This document shows positions 27,901-42,900 of a DNA stretch of 64,000 bases, piece after piece; position 1 is the stretch's first letter; every line of letters starts with the position of its first letter. A program made the position numbers and the translations under genes. The notes beneath the pieces are model-generated. The model had not been told where the DNA came from, did not search any database, and was given only the letters and a program-made list of their open reading frames with translations. The stretch spans positions 15,754,592 through 15,818,591 of the forward strand of contig JAMKCF010000007.1 in the NCBI GenBank assembly GCA_023634235.1, in the 5' to 3' direction. This stretch comes from Pisaster brevispinus. Lineage: Eukaryota > Echinodermata > Asteroidea > Forcipulatida > Asteriidae.

Positions 27901-30900
27901 AAGTTTTTGACGTCCCAAATCGCAATGAACAATTCGGAAGAGTTGCCCATGTGCGAAAAAAAAAATGTGACGTCAAAATTTGCTTCGAGTTCACATTCGC
28001 AGGAAATATGAACTGGGCTTTATTTTTCCCGGGTCAGACCAGTGTCCAACAGATTTTTTCGGAATGTGAAAAAGGCCTCTAGTCTTTGATTTAGGCTTTT
28101 GCGGCTATTTAATAACAATTGAACAATCAATCTGAAATAAAAAATTAAGATTATTGATGAACAAGTTTGACCCAATATCATGATAGTGGTGTCTCTTAGC
28201 TGAGCAGTTAAGCGTATTCGGGACTCAAGCTCAGGGCCCAATTTCATAGAGCTGCTTAAGCAGAAAATATTGCTTAAAAATTTTCTGCTAAGCAGAAATG
28301 AGCAGGATACCAGTCATAAATTGTACTTGTGGTATACTGGTTTGGCTGGTAACCTTATTCTGGTAAGCAAGTTTCTTTTTGTGCTTAAGCAGCTCTATGA
28401 AATTTGGCCCTGGTGTTCGTGATTCAGCAGAGTGTTGAACTAACAACCTCTAGGTAAACAGGCCGGCGCTCTACCAAGCGGAGCTATCAAGTCTTATGTT
28501 GATGGTTTCCCTATTTGTCAATATCAAGTTATTTAAACCACAAGGGAAACTGACCGGGTAAATTTTGAATAATTTGGGATTGGACAAAGACAAATTGACT
28601 AGAGCCAAATTAAATAAATGGGTCTTACATTTCAAACATAGCTTCCCATAACTTGTAGAACAAAACAATGAGCGCTTTCTGAGATGTCCTCAGGTGTGAT
28701 AAAAAGGCTTCATGTATAAGAACTGCATATTACAGTGTATGTATTATTAGTAGTAGTAGTAGTACTCGTATTGTTATTATTGTATTGACATTTGGGTTTA
28801 CAATAAGTACAATCAGTGACAGTGACAGTGATAATGAGAGTGACATTGGCACTGCCAGTAACAGTGACACGGTTGTCAAAGTACTTTTTCACACACTGCA
28901 ATTAACACACGTATAGATTCCTTATTGACTGTTATGAGAACTCGCATCAGTCCATCCATTAATGATAAAATAAACTGGCCCCGATTCACTTTCAGCTAGC
29001 GTTGCGGCAAACTTTACTGTTTTTCAAAAGAATTGTTTAATTTGGAGTGCACTGGAGCTTCACCCAGGCATATGTATTGCATTAATTTTCCCCACGGGGG
29101 GCGGATACAGCAGGATGCAACACTCTTGAGAAAGAAAAAAAAGAAAAATAATAATAAAAATTCCATGAATGCTCCAGTGAAGCAATCAGCGTCTTTTTAT
29201 TGGAGAATTTTCAATTTGCTTTGGATGTCTTCGTGCTGTATAACGGTTTTGCAGTCAAGTGTAGCAGTTTAGAGTTTCATACCAAACTGTTTTCTTGGGG
29301 CAGGTGGGCGGGGCCAGGTATGGTGTTGCGATAATGTGTGTGCAGGATGTGCATTGTACATATTATAGTAGGCGAGTAGGGAAACACACGAACTCCATTT
29401 TCCAGGGGTTAGAAGACGTGCGGTGGAGTCTAACCGCGACCTTCTTCCGGTGATATATTATACAAAATTATAACCTCGCACTCATAAACACATCGCTCTC
29501 GCCGCACAATATGTATCCTGGGATATACAGATGAGATATGTATAACAAGCACAACCAGAAGTCCCTTTGCAATATCAGGGGGCGAGAGTCAACTGACCAA
29601 AACTTGGATCCAGTTCATAGAAAGAATGTTGAAACGATGGCATTTCAACCTTTTGGTAACACCTGCAGTTTTAGATTTCAAGGAGCTTCTGGGAACAGTA
29701 TCCTCTGCACTAGAGAAGTAGATCAAAGAGCAGGATTTCTTTATAATATCAATGGAAAATTACTGCAATTTTATATCACCACGCACACATAAAAAAGTCT
29801 GAATACAAATTAAAGTCTGAAATTTCTCATTCCTACAACGTTTACAAATAATTACTTAATACGAGGTAACCCTTTGAGCGAACAACAAGATACAAATTTG
29901 CATTAAAACTCTTTCACTCTTCCTTTTTGTAACCAACCCCAACCCCACCCCCCAAAAAAAAATACTTATGAGTGATGGCTCACTTTAGTGGACGCATTCA
30001 GTGCATACATCCAGCGCTCCCTGATAAGATCTCCAGATGCAATACCTAGGAATGCGGCAGATTTCTGGTAATCTCATCAGCCAGAAAGAAGAAAAAAAAA
30101 AAAAAACTGGTCAAGTGCACCATGAACGCACTTGGGCTGCTGAGCTAACATCACCGGCTGCACAAATCCACCAGGCCCTTCAACAAAATTCCGCGGACAG
30201 TCTACCAGTTCTATATTTGGCACTTACGGAAGACGGGATGACCTGGCAAAAATTTTGAGTCAACTTCGGAGGAAAAAAAATGAACGATCGATCAAAGTTA
30301 TCAAAAGTGTTGGAAACGCTGCCGAGCAGAAGAGGTTAGGCTACATCCTTCTCCAATTTGATGAAGAGGAAATAAAATAATGATTCGCAAATGAGAAAAT
30401 GAGATAATTTGGTAGGAAACCAGTCACAATTACTGGATTTAAAATCAGCTTGCAATTGTCAAGTACGAATCCATAGATTTACTAAGGGTTGAGCGACCAG
30501 GGGTTGCCAACAAAAAGAGTCTGAAACCAGACCTTTTAAGAGGTACATGTACATGTATGATGAAATGATGGCATTTCCACCTTTCAGTAACCCATGGAGT
30601 TATAGATGTCAAGGAGCTTCTGGGAACAGAATCCTCGGCGCTAGAAAAGTACAAACTTGTAGATATCAAAGAGCGGAATCGGGGGCCAATTTCACAAAGA
30701 GCTAAATTGCAAAGCAAAATGTGATATCACAAATCCCTATGGTAATATTGACAGCTCATCTTAAGATGAATCTTAGATGCTTTGTGAAATCGAGCCCAGT
30801 GATTTGACGAGATTTGACGAGATTTGACAATATTTGGCGAGATTTGATGAGATTTGATGAGATTTGGCGAGATTTGATGAGATTTGATGAGATTTGATGA

Positions 30901-33900
30901 GACTTGATGAGATTTGATGAGATTTAACCTCCCAGATGTTACACTTCAGGAGGTTTACAGACTCTCTGCATTACTGGAAATACAAAACTACATTTTTGGA
31001 CAAAATGTGGACTATTCCTTTCTCCATTTGGTGGCCTTACATGTACTTCTTTCAACAACAACAAAATTAAGGCTCAAGGAGATTTTTTGACAATGCTGAA
31101 AATCCTGAAACCAGGAAAAAGTCACTGAGAAGTCACAAAAACATGCCTTCAGGGTGTCCTTTAAATATCTGGAAAAAATAACAGCTGATTTTCTTCGCCT
31201 AGAGAGTCAAAATTCATTTTAAAAAAGTCTGAAGTTTCCTCGACTTTGAAGCCTAAAACATACAAAACCCAACGATGCACCATCCCTTTAATCGCTGCCA
31301 ATAATTTCTAGCAACTGGTCCCCGTCCGCTAACAGGATGCAGGGAATTGACGTCTGACATTTTCTGGATCAGGCCGTTGAAAGAATCGCCAGATTGTCCG
31401 TTTCTCAATACATGATGTCATTGCTTAGCGCAGTGAACATGAAGGAGGTATTGTATGTTCACTCAGTCTACACTGTCTATCTACATAGGTGTTGTATTAC
31501 AGCGGTTAGTCACATGATAATGTACAGGGTTCTTCCCAGGTTTTTTTATTTTTAAACTGTGGGGCATTCTGGACTAAAATTGATTGATGTTCGGCCGAAG
31601 TCACGCTAAAGTGAAAGTTGAAATGATTTCTAATCATCACTTTCAAACTCAGACACAATAATTTCACAGGATGCTCACTCCCATTACCATCTTTGTAACA
31701 AGTAATCTTTTTGATAGAAAAAATTACACAGTTTACTTTTTGCACCATTAACAAAGTATGACCCTAACTTTCAAGGGAGGCTATCCCGTTGGTAATTACA
31801 CCAAAAATTAATGACCATAAAAACTTGTGGTAAGAAACACTGCAGCTGTTGATAATGTGTAACATTTTGAGAAACGATTCCTTTCAAAGATGTATGGTTT
31901 TAGAGAGAGGGGTTCAAAAACATTTCAATCTGAGAAACGTTCATGCATGAAATTTTTCACAGATTGCATATTCCAATTACGGACTATTCTTCCTGCATTA
32001 GACATTACCGCTCCAGATTTTCTGCAAACGCTACCACATTTTGAAATAGATTTTTTACAGGTTAGTTTTACTGTATCTACATGTAGGATTAAAACAATCA
32101 AAATGTTTCAAACGCCAAAGGTATACTTTGCCTTTAAGAATATGTTGTTGAAAAGGGCAGAGTTTCAATTAAGGCCTGCAGCAACGAAGTGTGTTTTCTG
32201 AAACTTTTTCTTTTTCCTGTTCCACTGTAAACGAAGAGTTCTTTGATTTGATCTGACATTCGGGGATGCAAATATCTCTCAGAATATGCTAATAGTTCAA
32301 AGAAGTCAGACGCCCCAATCTGTTCTTGTGTTTAACGTTGACTTGTTGTTGCCATATCTGTCAATATTGTTAAATATCGACTTGATGCTCAATCTTGGTG
32401 TAAACAAGCAGGCAGTTTATCTTTCACTGATAATAATCAAAGTTCTTCTAGCGTTTTAAAGTTTACCACACCAAATAGGTACATCTCAAAAGCACTCATT
32501 ATTTTTTATGGTAGGTACATGTAGGTATGTAGGAAATCAGCCGGAATACTACTTTTGCTTAGTGGATCGAGGGGACTTCTCTTTATTTAACTTCACAGCC
32601 GCGGAGTGAATTATTTAGTGGTCTCAACATTTCCACTAGCCTGCTCTAGTCATCATCAGTCCTGGCCGATCCCCAGATACAGTTCTTTTCCGAACTGTAA
32701 AAGTAGTCTCCCGAATTTCTAAATCTACTCTGCAGCAGTAGAAGAAATAGCACGACAAGTTCTCAGAAAACAAAATCTACACAGCAAAGTAGATGGTGTT
32801 ACCGCAAACCGAACATGTTACATTGACACCTCACCATGCACTGTCTTAAAAAAAAAACAATATTGTCTTTCATAAGAATAACTTGAGTCTTGCACGTTTG
32901 CCCTTAACTTTTTCGGAACCACTTAGCTTGTCAATTCACTAGTCCACAAGCTTCTTTAACAAGCCCCATTTTTTTCATACAATAGGGATGCTTTTCAACA
33001 CGGAGCAAGCCAGCTACATGTAGACCACTAAGAGAAAATATTGAGAGACAGTCCTCAAGTATTTCAAGTAGCATTTTGGCCAGCCGACCACTGTAAGAGA
33101 GAACACTGGCTACAAGTACAACATGCCTGTCAACAATCATGACAAGTAGACTTCCAATTCCTACATGAGGGCTACAGTTTACATTCACCTGAACCCACTC
33201 CCTTGGCTGTCACTCCAACACAACAGCTGAAGCTACTGTCCTAAACCCAGAAGCCCTAATCACGGAGGTATGCCCTAAACTAAACTCCCCTAATCCCCTA
33301 AATACGGCCCAATAAATCTTTAGATCCTTAATATTGGATCCAGTGCCATTTAGCTTCAAATTCTACAAATCTCTGACCACAAAATAATTTGACCTGATGT
33401 GCAGTCCGCCTCACAGTGGGCTTGGGGATGTAAAATGACATCTTTTTTTCAACCAAGAAGTTGACAGATTCAGGTTGTGAAATGACTTAGTAAGTTTTGT
33501 GAGAACTGAAATTGAATAAGTTCAAAGTTTAACTTTACTTTATTGAGTATCAAGTTGACTGACCAGTGGCATATTTAAGAAGGGGGGCAGGGGAGGGGAT
33601 GGGCACGGAGTGGACTTTGGGATTGAAAATTACCTGAATAAAAAGTTACATTTTATAAGCTTTAAAATTTCAATGCTTTTGAAACTATTTTTCCATTTAA
33701 TGTAAAAATTTGTCTTTACACTCACGCCATGTTAACTTACACAAAATAGTAAATGGCATACATGTATTCAAGAGCGCATTGTTACAAGTTAGTACTGTTA
33801 TGATTATTATAAACTCTCTATTATGATTTATTTGGACAAGATTTCAACTAACATGCAGCAATACAAGTTGGAGTTTCGATACTAATGATGGAATGGAACA

Positions 33901-36900
33901 GTAACAGAAAGACAAGAACTATTGGAATCAGATGACAAGACAAACTCATTCTAAAGAGGCCAGGATTAATCAAAGTTCACCTAACCACTGTGACTGGAAA
34001 GCCTATTGATCCAATCTTAAAATGGGAAAAGCATCTTCTTTTTTTAAAGGGGAAAAAAGACAACAACATTGAGTGGGGAGTGAGGGACAGGGCCCAAGCA
34101 TTTTGGCCGGAATTGTACGTCAGTTTAAATTTCAAGACAATCTCCACCAAAGGTTCTGTGGTCGATTTCACAAAGATAGTCCTAACTTAGGACTAGTCCT
34201 AGGAGTTATTAAAAAACTTAAGGCTAGTCCTAAGTTAGGACGAGTAACTCGTCCTAACTCGAGATAAGACTAGTCTTTAACTCTTTGTGAAATCCACCCC
34301 AGGTAGCTCAAAAGCTTCACGGGTCCCAATATATTCCTATAAAAGGCCTTCAGTTCACACTTCTGCCACACCCTTGATTACATTTGGTGACCTTTTAAAG
34401 GAGATTTGGAATTGGAAAAACCTCTGTAAAAAATGACTAGACTGCAAGACTTGTTCAGTTGTTGGGGTTACTGGCCCAATGCTAAAAACCGACTGGACCC
34501 AGGCAAGTGGTCCAGTTGGTAATTTCCAATGTGCTGACTGACAGGCTGAGCTTAACAATCCACTTTCAAACTCAACATTTTCTTAGAAGCAACTCTATGC
34601 CCTCTTAATCAGGGCATGGCTCACTCACTTTTGACAGTTTGTCCCTCTACACAAGTACAGATGTCTACTCTTTACTTGGGGAGCATAAACATTGGTTGAC
34701 AGACCTAGAGACCTTAACCCTGGAAAGTAGGTCAGACTCAGAAGCAAACCCTCAGAGAGAACGCCTTATTTACCCTGACCCCAATAACTTCTTGACAGTG
34801 ACCAACCTGCAATTGGGCCCTACATACATGTATCTCCAAGACCTCATCCAAAAATATCATCCAGTTTGTAATCTCGGCTCAAAATCCAAGTCTCTCTTAG
34901 TATGTCCCTCGACTTTCACTTAGATTTTTTGTGGCCAGAGCTTTTGCAGTTAGCAGCAGCAGAATTACGGAATAGTCTTCCCGACAACATAAAACAAGTG
35001 CAAACAGTGAATTCATTTAAGACAAAGCTAAAAACACATTTATTTTTGCAATAGCCTTCAGTATTTCTCACTGTGTCAACAAATTTTTCCTTCATGTACT
35101 GACTTACTTGTCTCTATTGTCTAACTTTAACTTCTCTTTTTTTTTCATCTCACAGCGCATAGAGACTTCTCTGTGATTGTGATATGCGCTATACAAGAAT
35201 AGTTCATTAATTACTTCAAAGACTCCCAAATGTAACAGAAAGGCAAGAACTATTGGAATCAGATGACAAGAAGACAGACCCCTTCTAGCGAGGCCAGGAT
35301 TAATCAAAGTTACCCTTAACCACAGTGACTCGAAAGCCTATTAATCCCATCTGAAAATGGGAAAAGAATCTTAAACAACTAAACAAAAAAAGACAACAAC
35401 ATTGAGTGGGGGAGCGAGGGACAGGGGAAGGTATGTTTAAATGGCCCAAGCATTATGGCCGGAATTGTAGGTCAGGAATTAAATTTCAAAACAAACTCCA
35501 GCAAAGGTCTTGGTAGCTTGGTAGCTCAGAAGCTTAACACTGGACCAGATAAATTCCTATAAAAGGCCGATACAAATCATTTTGCACAGGTTATAAAGTA
35601 CGCCAACATAAATGATTTTTTGCGTGTGAGACGTTTTCTCTCAATATTCAATAAATTGCTCTTCATGTAAATCCGTAATATGTATCAAGAAGAAAAATAA
35701 CCACCAGACAAATGTACATCTCCACAAAAAAATAGTATGATAAAATGATCATAATACAACAGAGCGATCTTACATGCTGTTTCTTGTCTCAGTACCAGCT
35801 AAGCAACATTTGTCATTGACCTACATGTAAGCACATTTTTAATGAAATGCTACCCCTTCGTCACAAAGATCACAACTTGTGATAATTCCCTTGACCTAAA
35901 TGTCCAGAAAGGTGTCCAGAAACACTCCATTCCCTTGCTCCAAGGACTTCCAGAAAAGTTAAATAAACTTTAACCGAGAGGATGACCCTGCGGCTGCACC
36001 CCTCTCAGCCCAAAGTAGGGTCCTTGACAAGGATGCTGGGGACCTTGATTGGCCCATATCCTGACAGGATAGGGGTCCTATTGTCTATGGGTGTAGCTTG
36101 ATGGGGGTCTCAGGGGGTGTCACTGGGGTGGTAAACCAAAGATATTTACCAGGGTACTGAAAGATTGAAGGGACATACTTTGGGTTAACAAGCTAATCTT
36201 AGCCCATTTTCATAGAACAAACATTGCTTAGAAATATCCTGCTTCAACACTGTTTATAGGCAAAAAGAAGCAGGATACCAGTCATAAATGGTAAAAGTGG
36301 AATGCTATTTTGGCTGGTATCCTTATTCTGGTAAGCATGTTTTCATTTATGCTAAGCTTCCTCTTTGTGCTTAAGCAGCTCTATGAAGTTTGACTCTGAA
36401 TATTATCAATTACATACATTGTATAGTTCATGTACATTGTCCATTTATTCTACAGTATACATGTTATGAATTAACCTGTGCCCAATTTCATTAGAACTGC
36501 CTAAGCAGGAAATATTGCTTAACAGTATGTTGCTTAGCAAAAATAAGCAAGGTACCAGTCAGTCACAGATTTGTACATGTGACATGGTATTTTTGGCTGG
36601 TAACCTCATTCCTGTAAGCATGATTTGATTGTGCTTAGCAATAGCTACCTCTTGATCTTATGCAGACCTACAGTGTTCTCCCTTAATTAACAGTGGTCTG
36701 CTGGCCAAAGACCAGTCAGAATTCTCTCCAACTGTAGTCCTGCTGGCTAGTCTATTGCTGAAGTCCCATCACTGCATGCAAACCACTCCATAGTTCAAAT
36801 TACAAGTCCCACGCTAATGACAATGTTGAAAGAAAACCTGAAAATATGGACCAGTGAAAAAGCTGGGTGGACTAGTGAATAGACAAGCTGGCTGGTCCTG

Positions 36901-39900
36901 CTGGCTGGGCACTGAAAAAGTTAAGGGCAGACCCTACCCTTTGAAACTGGCCTCTGAGCCCAACATTCTTAGAGCTGCTTTCAGCTGGAAGAGTAGCAAA
37001 GCCCAACAAAATTATGTTCACCAAAAAAAGTCAGACCTCAACATTATCTGTATCACAGTTTTAATTATTTTCAATGTTAACAAATTATGATACATTCATA
37101 ACATGGCAGAAAAGTAGGCCTACAACATCCCCCACAAAACACACACCCTAAACTGTTTTTCATTGCTTTCACTACCACAAGACCAAAGTTTGATGTAACT
37201 TTCACAGCTTGTTTAGTACCGTGTGTTTAATATTGAAAACTAGACTGATGGGAATGAGAAAATAAAGGAAAGACACTCATCCACATTTCTGCAAGAAACA
37301 TTTGGGTTAATAATTCAGAGAATGTTCTTTCTTTTTGTTAATGTTTCCCTTCTCCATTAACTGTACCTCTGTTTCTCCCATCAGAAAAATCTGAAAATGT
37401 TAATAGATGAAAGCTACAGTGCAGCGTACAGGCATGACCTCATATCTTAAGAGAGGGCAAGGCAGTTTTCCTAACCATAGAGAAAGGACAGATCCATTCT
37501 CTGTGCTACAGGGTTCCTCTATGAGGAAATTGTAACATTCTACTGCAACGTTTGAAGCAGCACCCAGGGCAACTTTAAAAACTTCAAACATGATTTTCTC
37601 AAAATATCAAAGTTTGGCTGCAGGAGACTTTTTGGCTACTGATATTGCTGATGCTAGCGTGATGGTCATAACATCATGTATGTGGGGTGCTGAAACTCCT
37701 CTCAAAGCATTCCTGTGCAATATCTCCATCAATTCAAAAAGTGGTCAATTACCAAAGGCTTAAAGTAAATTGACCCCTAGTAGGTCACCTGACCCCCAGA
37801 GGTCATCTGTCAACCCTCTCAGCTGTGTCCACCAGATCTTGGCCGAGACAATCAACAGTAGCAATTGGGAACAACTGTCCACATTGTTCACAAGGGGTGG
37901 GGGGGGCCAGTAAACTTTCTTGTCCCATGGGGGTGGAGAGGTTAAAGATATTACACATGTTTAGAATGTCTTGGTTTTTTTTTATGCCACTTGGTAAAGG
38001 CCTTGTAGTAACTCCTAATGTTGCACAAACAGTCATTGGTGGTCCTTAAGAATGAGTCTACATAAATCTTTGGCGGGACTTGTAGTGTTTCAGTGCCAGT
38101 CTCTCTGAGTACCACCCTCTGTGTTCAAGGGCAGGGGTATTGATAAATAGGCCTATAATAATAAATAATAACAGGAGACATTAATACAGCGCAGAATGCA
38201 GGAGCCTCTATGCGCAACACATAAACATAAAACAATGAAACGAAAAAGCAATCGTTACAAAGATAAAGATTCAAACAAATGAGTCTTTAAAAGTCCCTTG
38301 AAAATCTGAAGAGAGTCAGCTTGGCGAATATGAAGAGGTAAAGTCATTCCATAACGAAAGTGCAATGAAGTGGAAGGCTCTTTGACCATAGAATTTAGTG
38401 GGAAAAGTAGTTTGAGTCAGTAGGGATTGGCCAGGGATTTTGTTCTTGTGTCGAAACAACAAACAACAGAGGAGATTAATGGTTAAACTAAGTATCAAAG
38501 AGAAGTTTTTAAAAAAGGGGGGTTTCAATGCTTTGCTTGACAATCGATGAGAAAAATGTGTAATTTTCTGAAGAATAAAATATTAGTTTTTATGTATCTC
38601 TTTCGACTCATTAACAACCGGTTCTTTTCAGAACCTACACTACTCAAAAGAGATTTCACATGGTGTTACTGCAAACCTCTTTTAGTTAACCAGAGCTTCA
38701 GTCCGGTGCTCTTAACCGCTTGGTCTTGGCATGCCTCTAAACCATAGTTGCTTCTCTAAGCCCAGGCGTATAACAAAATGGGAAACCTGAGAGTGCTGAG
38801 ACAGTATACTGTGACATGGTTGGAGCTCTACAGTGAATTCTACATGGTTGTATAAAAATAACTTGTACTGTACATTTGAAGTTTAGTTTTCAAAGACCTG
38901 GATGATGATTATACCAGTGGCTCAAAAACAAGTCGGCAGCAGCTGGAAGACCTGACCTTCCCACCGTTTACGTCAATGCTGCTGACTTCTTCCGGATGTA
39001 CCATACACAATAACAATAAATGGGATGAACCAATCAGACATATTTGTAAATTCATAACTTCAGTATGATTACAAGTACTGCTTCCGTTCTAGGAGCTTCA
39101 ATGCATTTTGTCCTCTGTTCTCTTCGCGTTCATTTCAAAATCAAAACATCCTGTGGCCATTATCTTCAAAACTCTAAAGTTTAAACATTTTGACCAACCC
39201 CCTTGTTCCATTTTTTTAAACAAATATTTATAGTAGACTGCCTGCAAACATACACCGTGTCAACACCAGCAAGGATGTCTGAAGCTGAGGTTGATCCTGT
39301 GGCCATCCAACAAGGTTCCCTCTTGAACAGTCAGCATTTTTCAAATCCACATCTTAGGGCATCTGCTTAATACCACGGAATTGAATGCGCTTACATCCCA
39401 TAGAATGATGTGGCATTACAGAGCTCCGTAAGCATAGAGTTCGCGGTAAGCAGGGCCATGAAATTGGACCCTGCTGTTATATTTCAGGAGACTTCATTGT
39501 TTTTTTAAGGAGTTCATTCGTTCACATCCTTGATGCTTCAATGTACAAATACAATGTGTCGCGCCGTCCAGCTTTTTAATGTTATAAAATATTTTTTAGG
39601 TGATATCTCATAGAAAAAAAAAAACCAATTTCAGTGATAATCAAACGTAAGTATACCCAAAACTATCTTGAGCGAGTCAAGCGCATGAGTTTGAAGGAGC
39701 AAGTTCGAGGGCGCTCGAACTCACCCGCAACCTTGTTCAAATCTACACGCAACTCGCTCATTTGAAATGTCCTCAAAAAATCGCAGTTCAAAACTAGCGT
39801 CCATTGATCTCACCAATGGTGTCTCTAAACCCAGGAAGATGAGTCCGATATGTTCTGAATAATCAAACAGAAATTCATGACTTTTGTATGACCACAATAA

Positions 39901-42900
39901 CTACTTCCTTTCTTTTAGCTTTACTTGTCATCTACTGTTTATATTCGCATCCAATTCTCAATCAAAACATCCTTGGCCATAATCCTTAAAACTTTTGACC
40001 AACCCCGGATTCTATCTCTTTACAAATGTTTACAGTGCGAGACTGACAGCAAACATACACCGTGTCAACACCAGCAAGGATGTGCTGAAGGAGCTCTATG
40101 AAATGGGCCTTTACACAGACCAGAATTACTTTGCACAACAAACAAATTAAAGGCTGAAATTCTCTAACATACATATACTTGTTGAACTTTTCAACCCATT
40201 TCAAAACCTAAAGTTTTCGCATCTCTGCAGGAAAAACACAACGATTATCTCCCAGATGTTTAACAGAACATGGCAATAAATTTACAACTCTCCGGATCTA
40301 AATTGAAATAATGGGTCTTCCGCTAACTCGTTTCCCAGACCAAGTCCAGGGTAAGCTTCAGACCTGAGATGAGTAGGTCATCAGTTACAGGATAAAGATC
40401 TTGAACAACTGACAGATACGTCGATAATTGAATCTCGCCGACCCTGCTGGAAGGTCCTCCTGCCCATCTGGATATATCAAGTCCTAAAGATGGTGCTCCA
40501 CTTTTTACTACCCAAGACGAGTTGCTTTCAAATTAACTTGGAGGAAAACCCGACTTGTACTTCACAAAAAAAACAAATGAAGTCAGGCCTGTTTGACTTG
40601 CTTACTTTTCACTACCCAAGGCGAGTTGCTTTCAAATTAACTTTGAGGAAAACCCGACTTGTACTTCACAAAAAAACCAAATGAAGTCAGGCCTGTTTGA
40701 CTTGCTTACTTTTCACTACCCAAGGCGAGTTGCTTTCAAATTAACTTGGAGGAAAACCCGACTTGTACTTCACAAAAAAACCCAAATGAAGTCAGGCCTG
40801 TTTGACTTGCTTACTTTTCACTACCCAAGGCGAGTTGCTTTCAAATTAACTTTGAGGAAAACCCGACTTGTACTTCACAAAAAAAACCAAATGAAGTCAG
40901 GCCTGTTTGACTTGCTTACTTTTCACTACCCAAGGCAAGTTGCTTTCAAATTAACTTGGAGGAAAACCCGACTTGTACTTCACAAAAAAAACAAATGAAG
41001 TCAGGCCTGTTTGACTTGCTTACTTTTCACTACCCAAGGCGAGTTGCTTTCAAATTAACTTTGAGGAAAACCCGACTTGTACTTCACAAAAAAAACCAAA
41101 TGAAGTCAGGCCTGTTTGACTTGCTTACTTTTCACTACCCAAGGCGAGTTGCTTTCAAATTAACTTTGAGGAAATCCTGACTTGTACTTCACAAAAAAAC
41201 CAAATGAAGTCAGGCCTGTTTGACTTGCTTACTTTTCACTACCCAAGGCGAGTTGCTTTCAAATTAACTTTGAGGAAATCCTGACTTGTACTTCACAAAA
41301 AAACAAATGAAGTCAGGCCTGTTTGACTTGCTTACTTTTCACTACCCAAGGCGAGTTGCTTTCAAATTAACTTTGAGGAAATCCTGACTTGTACTTCACA
41401 AAAAAACCAAATGAAGTCAGGCCTGTTTGACTTGCTTACTTTTCACTACCCAAGACGAGTTGCTTTCAAATTAACTTTGAGGAAATCCTGACTCGTACTT
41501 CACAAAAAAACCAAATGAAGTCAGGCCTGTTTGACTTGCTTACTTTTCACTACCCAAGGCGAGTTGCTTTCAAATTAACTTGGAGTAAAACCCGACTTGT
41601 ACTTCACAAAAAAACCAAATGAAGTCAGGCCTGTTTGACTTGCTTACTTTTCACTACCCAAGGCGAGTTGCTTTCAAATCAACTTTGAGGAAATCCTGAC
41701 TTGTACTTCACAAAAAAACCAAATGAAGACAGGCCTGTTTGACTTGCTTACTTTTCACTACCCAAGGCGAGTTGCTTTCAAATTAACTTTGAGGAAAACC
41801 CAACTTGTACTTCACAAAAAAACCAAATGAAGTCAGGCCTGTTTGACTTGCTTACTTTTCACTACCCAAGACGAGTTGCTTTCAAATTAACTTTGAGGAA
41901 AACCCGACTTGTCTTCACAAAAAAACCAAATGAAGTCAGGCCTGTTTGACTTGCTTACTTTTCACTACCCAAGGCGAGTTGCTTTCAAATTAACTTTGAG
42001 GAAATCCTGACTCGTACTTCACAAAAAAACCAAATGAAGTCAGGCCTGTTTGACTTGCTTACTTTTCACTACCCAAGACGAGTTGCTTTCAAATTAACTT
42101 TGAGGAAATCCTGACTCGTACTTCACAAAAAAACCAAATGAAGTCAGGCCTGTTTGACTTGCTTACTTTTCACTACCCAAGGCGAGTTGCTTTCAAATTA
42201 ACTTGGAGTAAAACCCAACTTGTACTTCACAAAAAAACCAAATGAAGTCAGGCCAGTTTGACTTGCTTACATTAACTCGAGTGGCGTCCTCGAATCAGGA
42301 ATCGCGATGGCCCTCCTTGCACCTTGTAAACCCAGGGATGAGAGTCAATGTTGTTAAAAAAAAGTCTCAAACTACATATGTTGGATCCAAATTTTAGGAC
42401 AAAGGGCCTACTTGAAATGATGGCGTTTCTACCTTGTGGTAACCCCTAGGGAGGCTTTGGAAGTCAAATGGCTTTTAGGAACAGTGTCCTAAGCACTAGT
42501 GAAGTAGATCAAAGTGTCAGTCTTTAATTCTTTAAATTTTAATGTATGTGGACAAATTTAAGTCTTTTTTTTAATTCACGGGGTGTCGTGGCCGAGCGGA
42601 TAAGAGCATCGGTGGTTAAGTTATCGGTATGTGGGTTCGAATCCCGGTCGTGGCACTTGTGTCCTTGAGCAAGACACTTAACCATAATTGCTTCTCTCCA
42701 CCCAGGGGTAAAATGGGTACCTGTGAGGGCAGAGATGGTTTATGTGAATGATTAGCTTGGAGCGCGGTAAACTCGCAGCACCGGCTGTATACTCCCCAGG
42801 GAGCTGAGATGGTTTAAGGAATGAAATATATGGCCCAGTGACCAGGGGTAATAATGTCAGAAGCGCTTTGATATGCCCATCGGGCTGTGATAAAGCGCTA

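Noticed and set aside
40490..41180. A repeating 35-residue protein ([20 protein letters not shown])
   Set aside because: It is the translation of the 104-105 bp satellite. The frame breaks wherever the unit is 104 bases, and there is no start or splice context.
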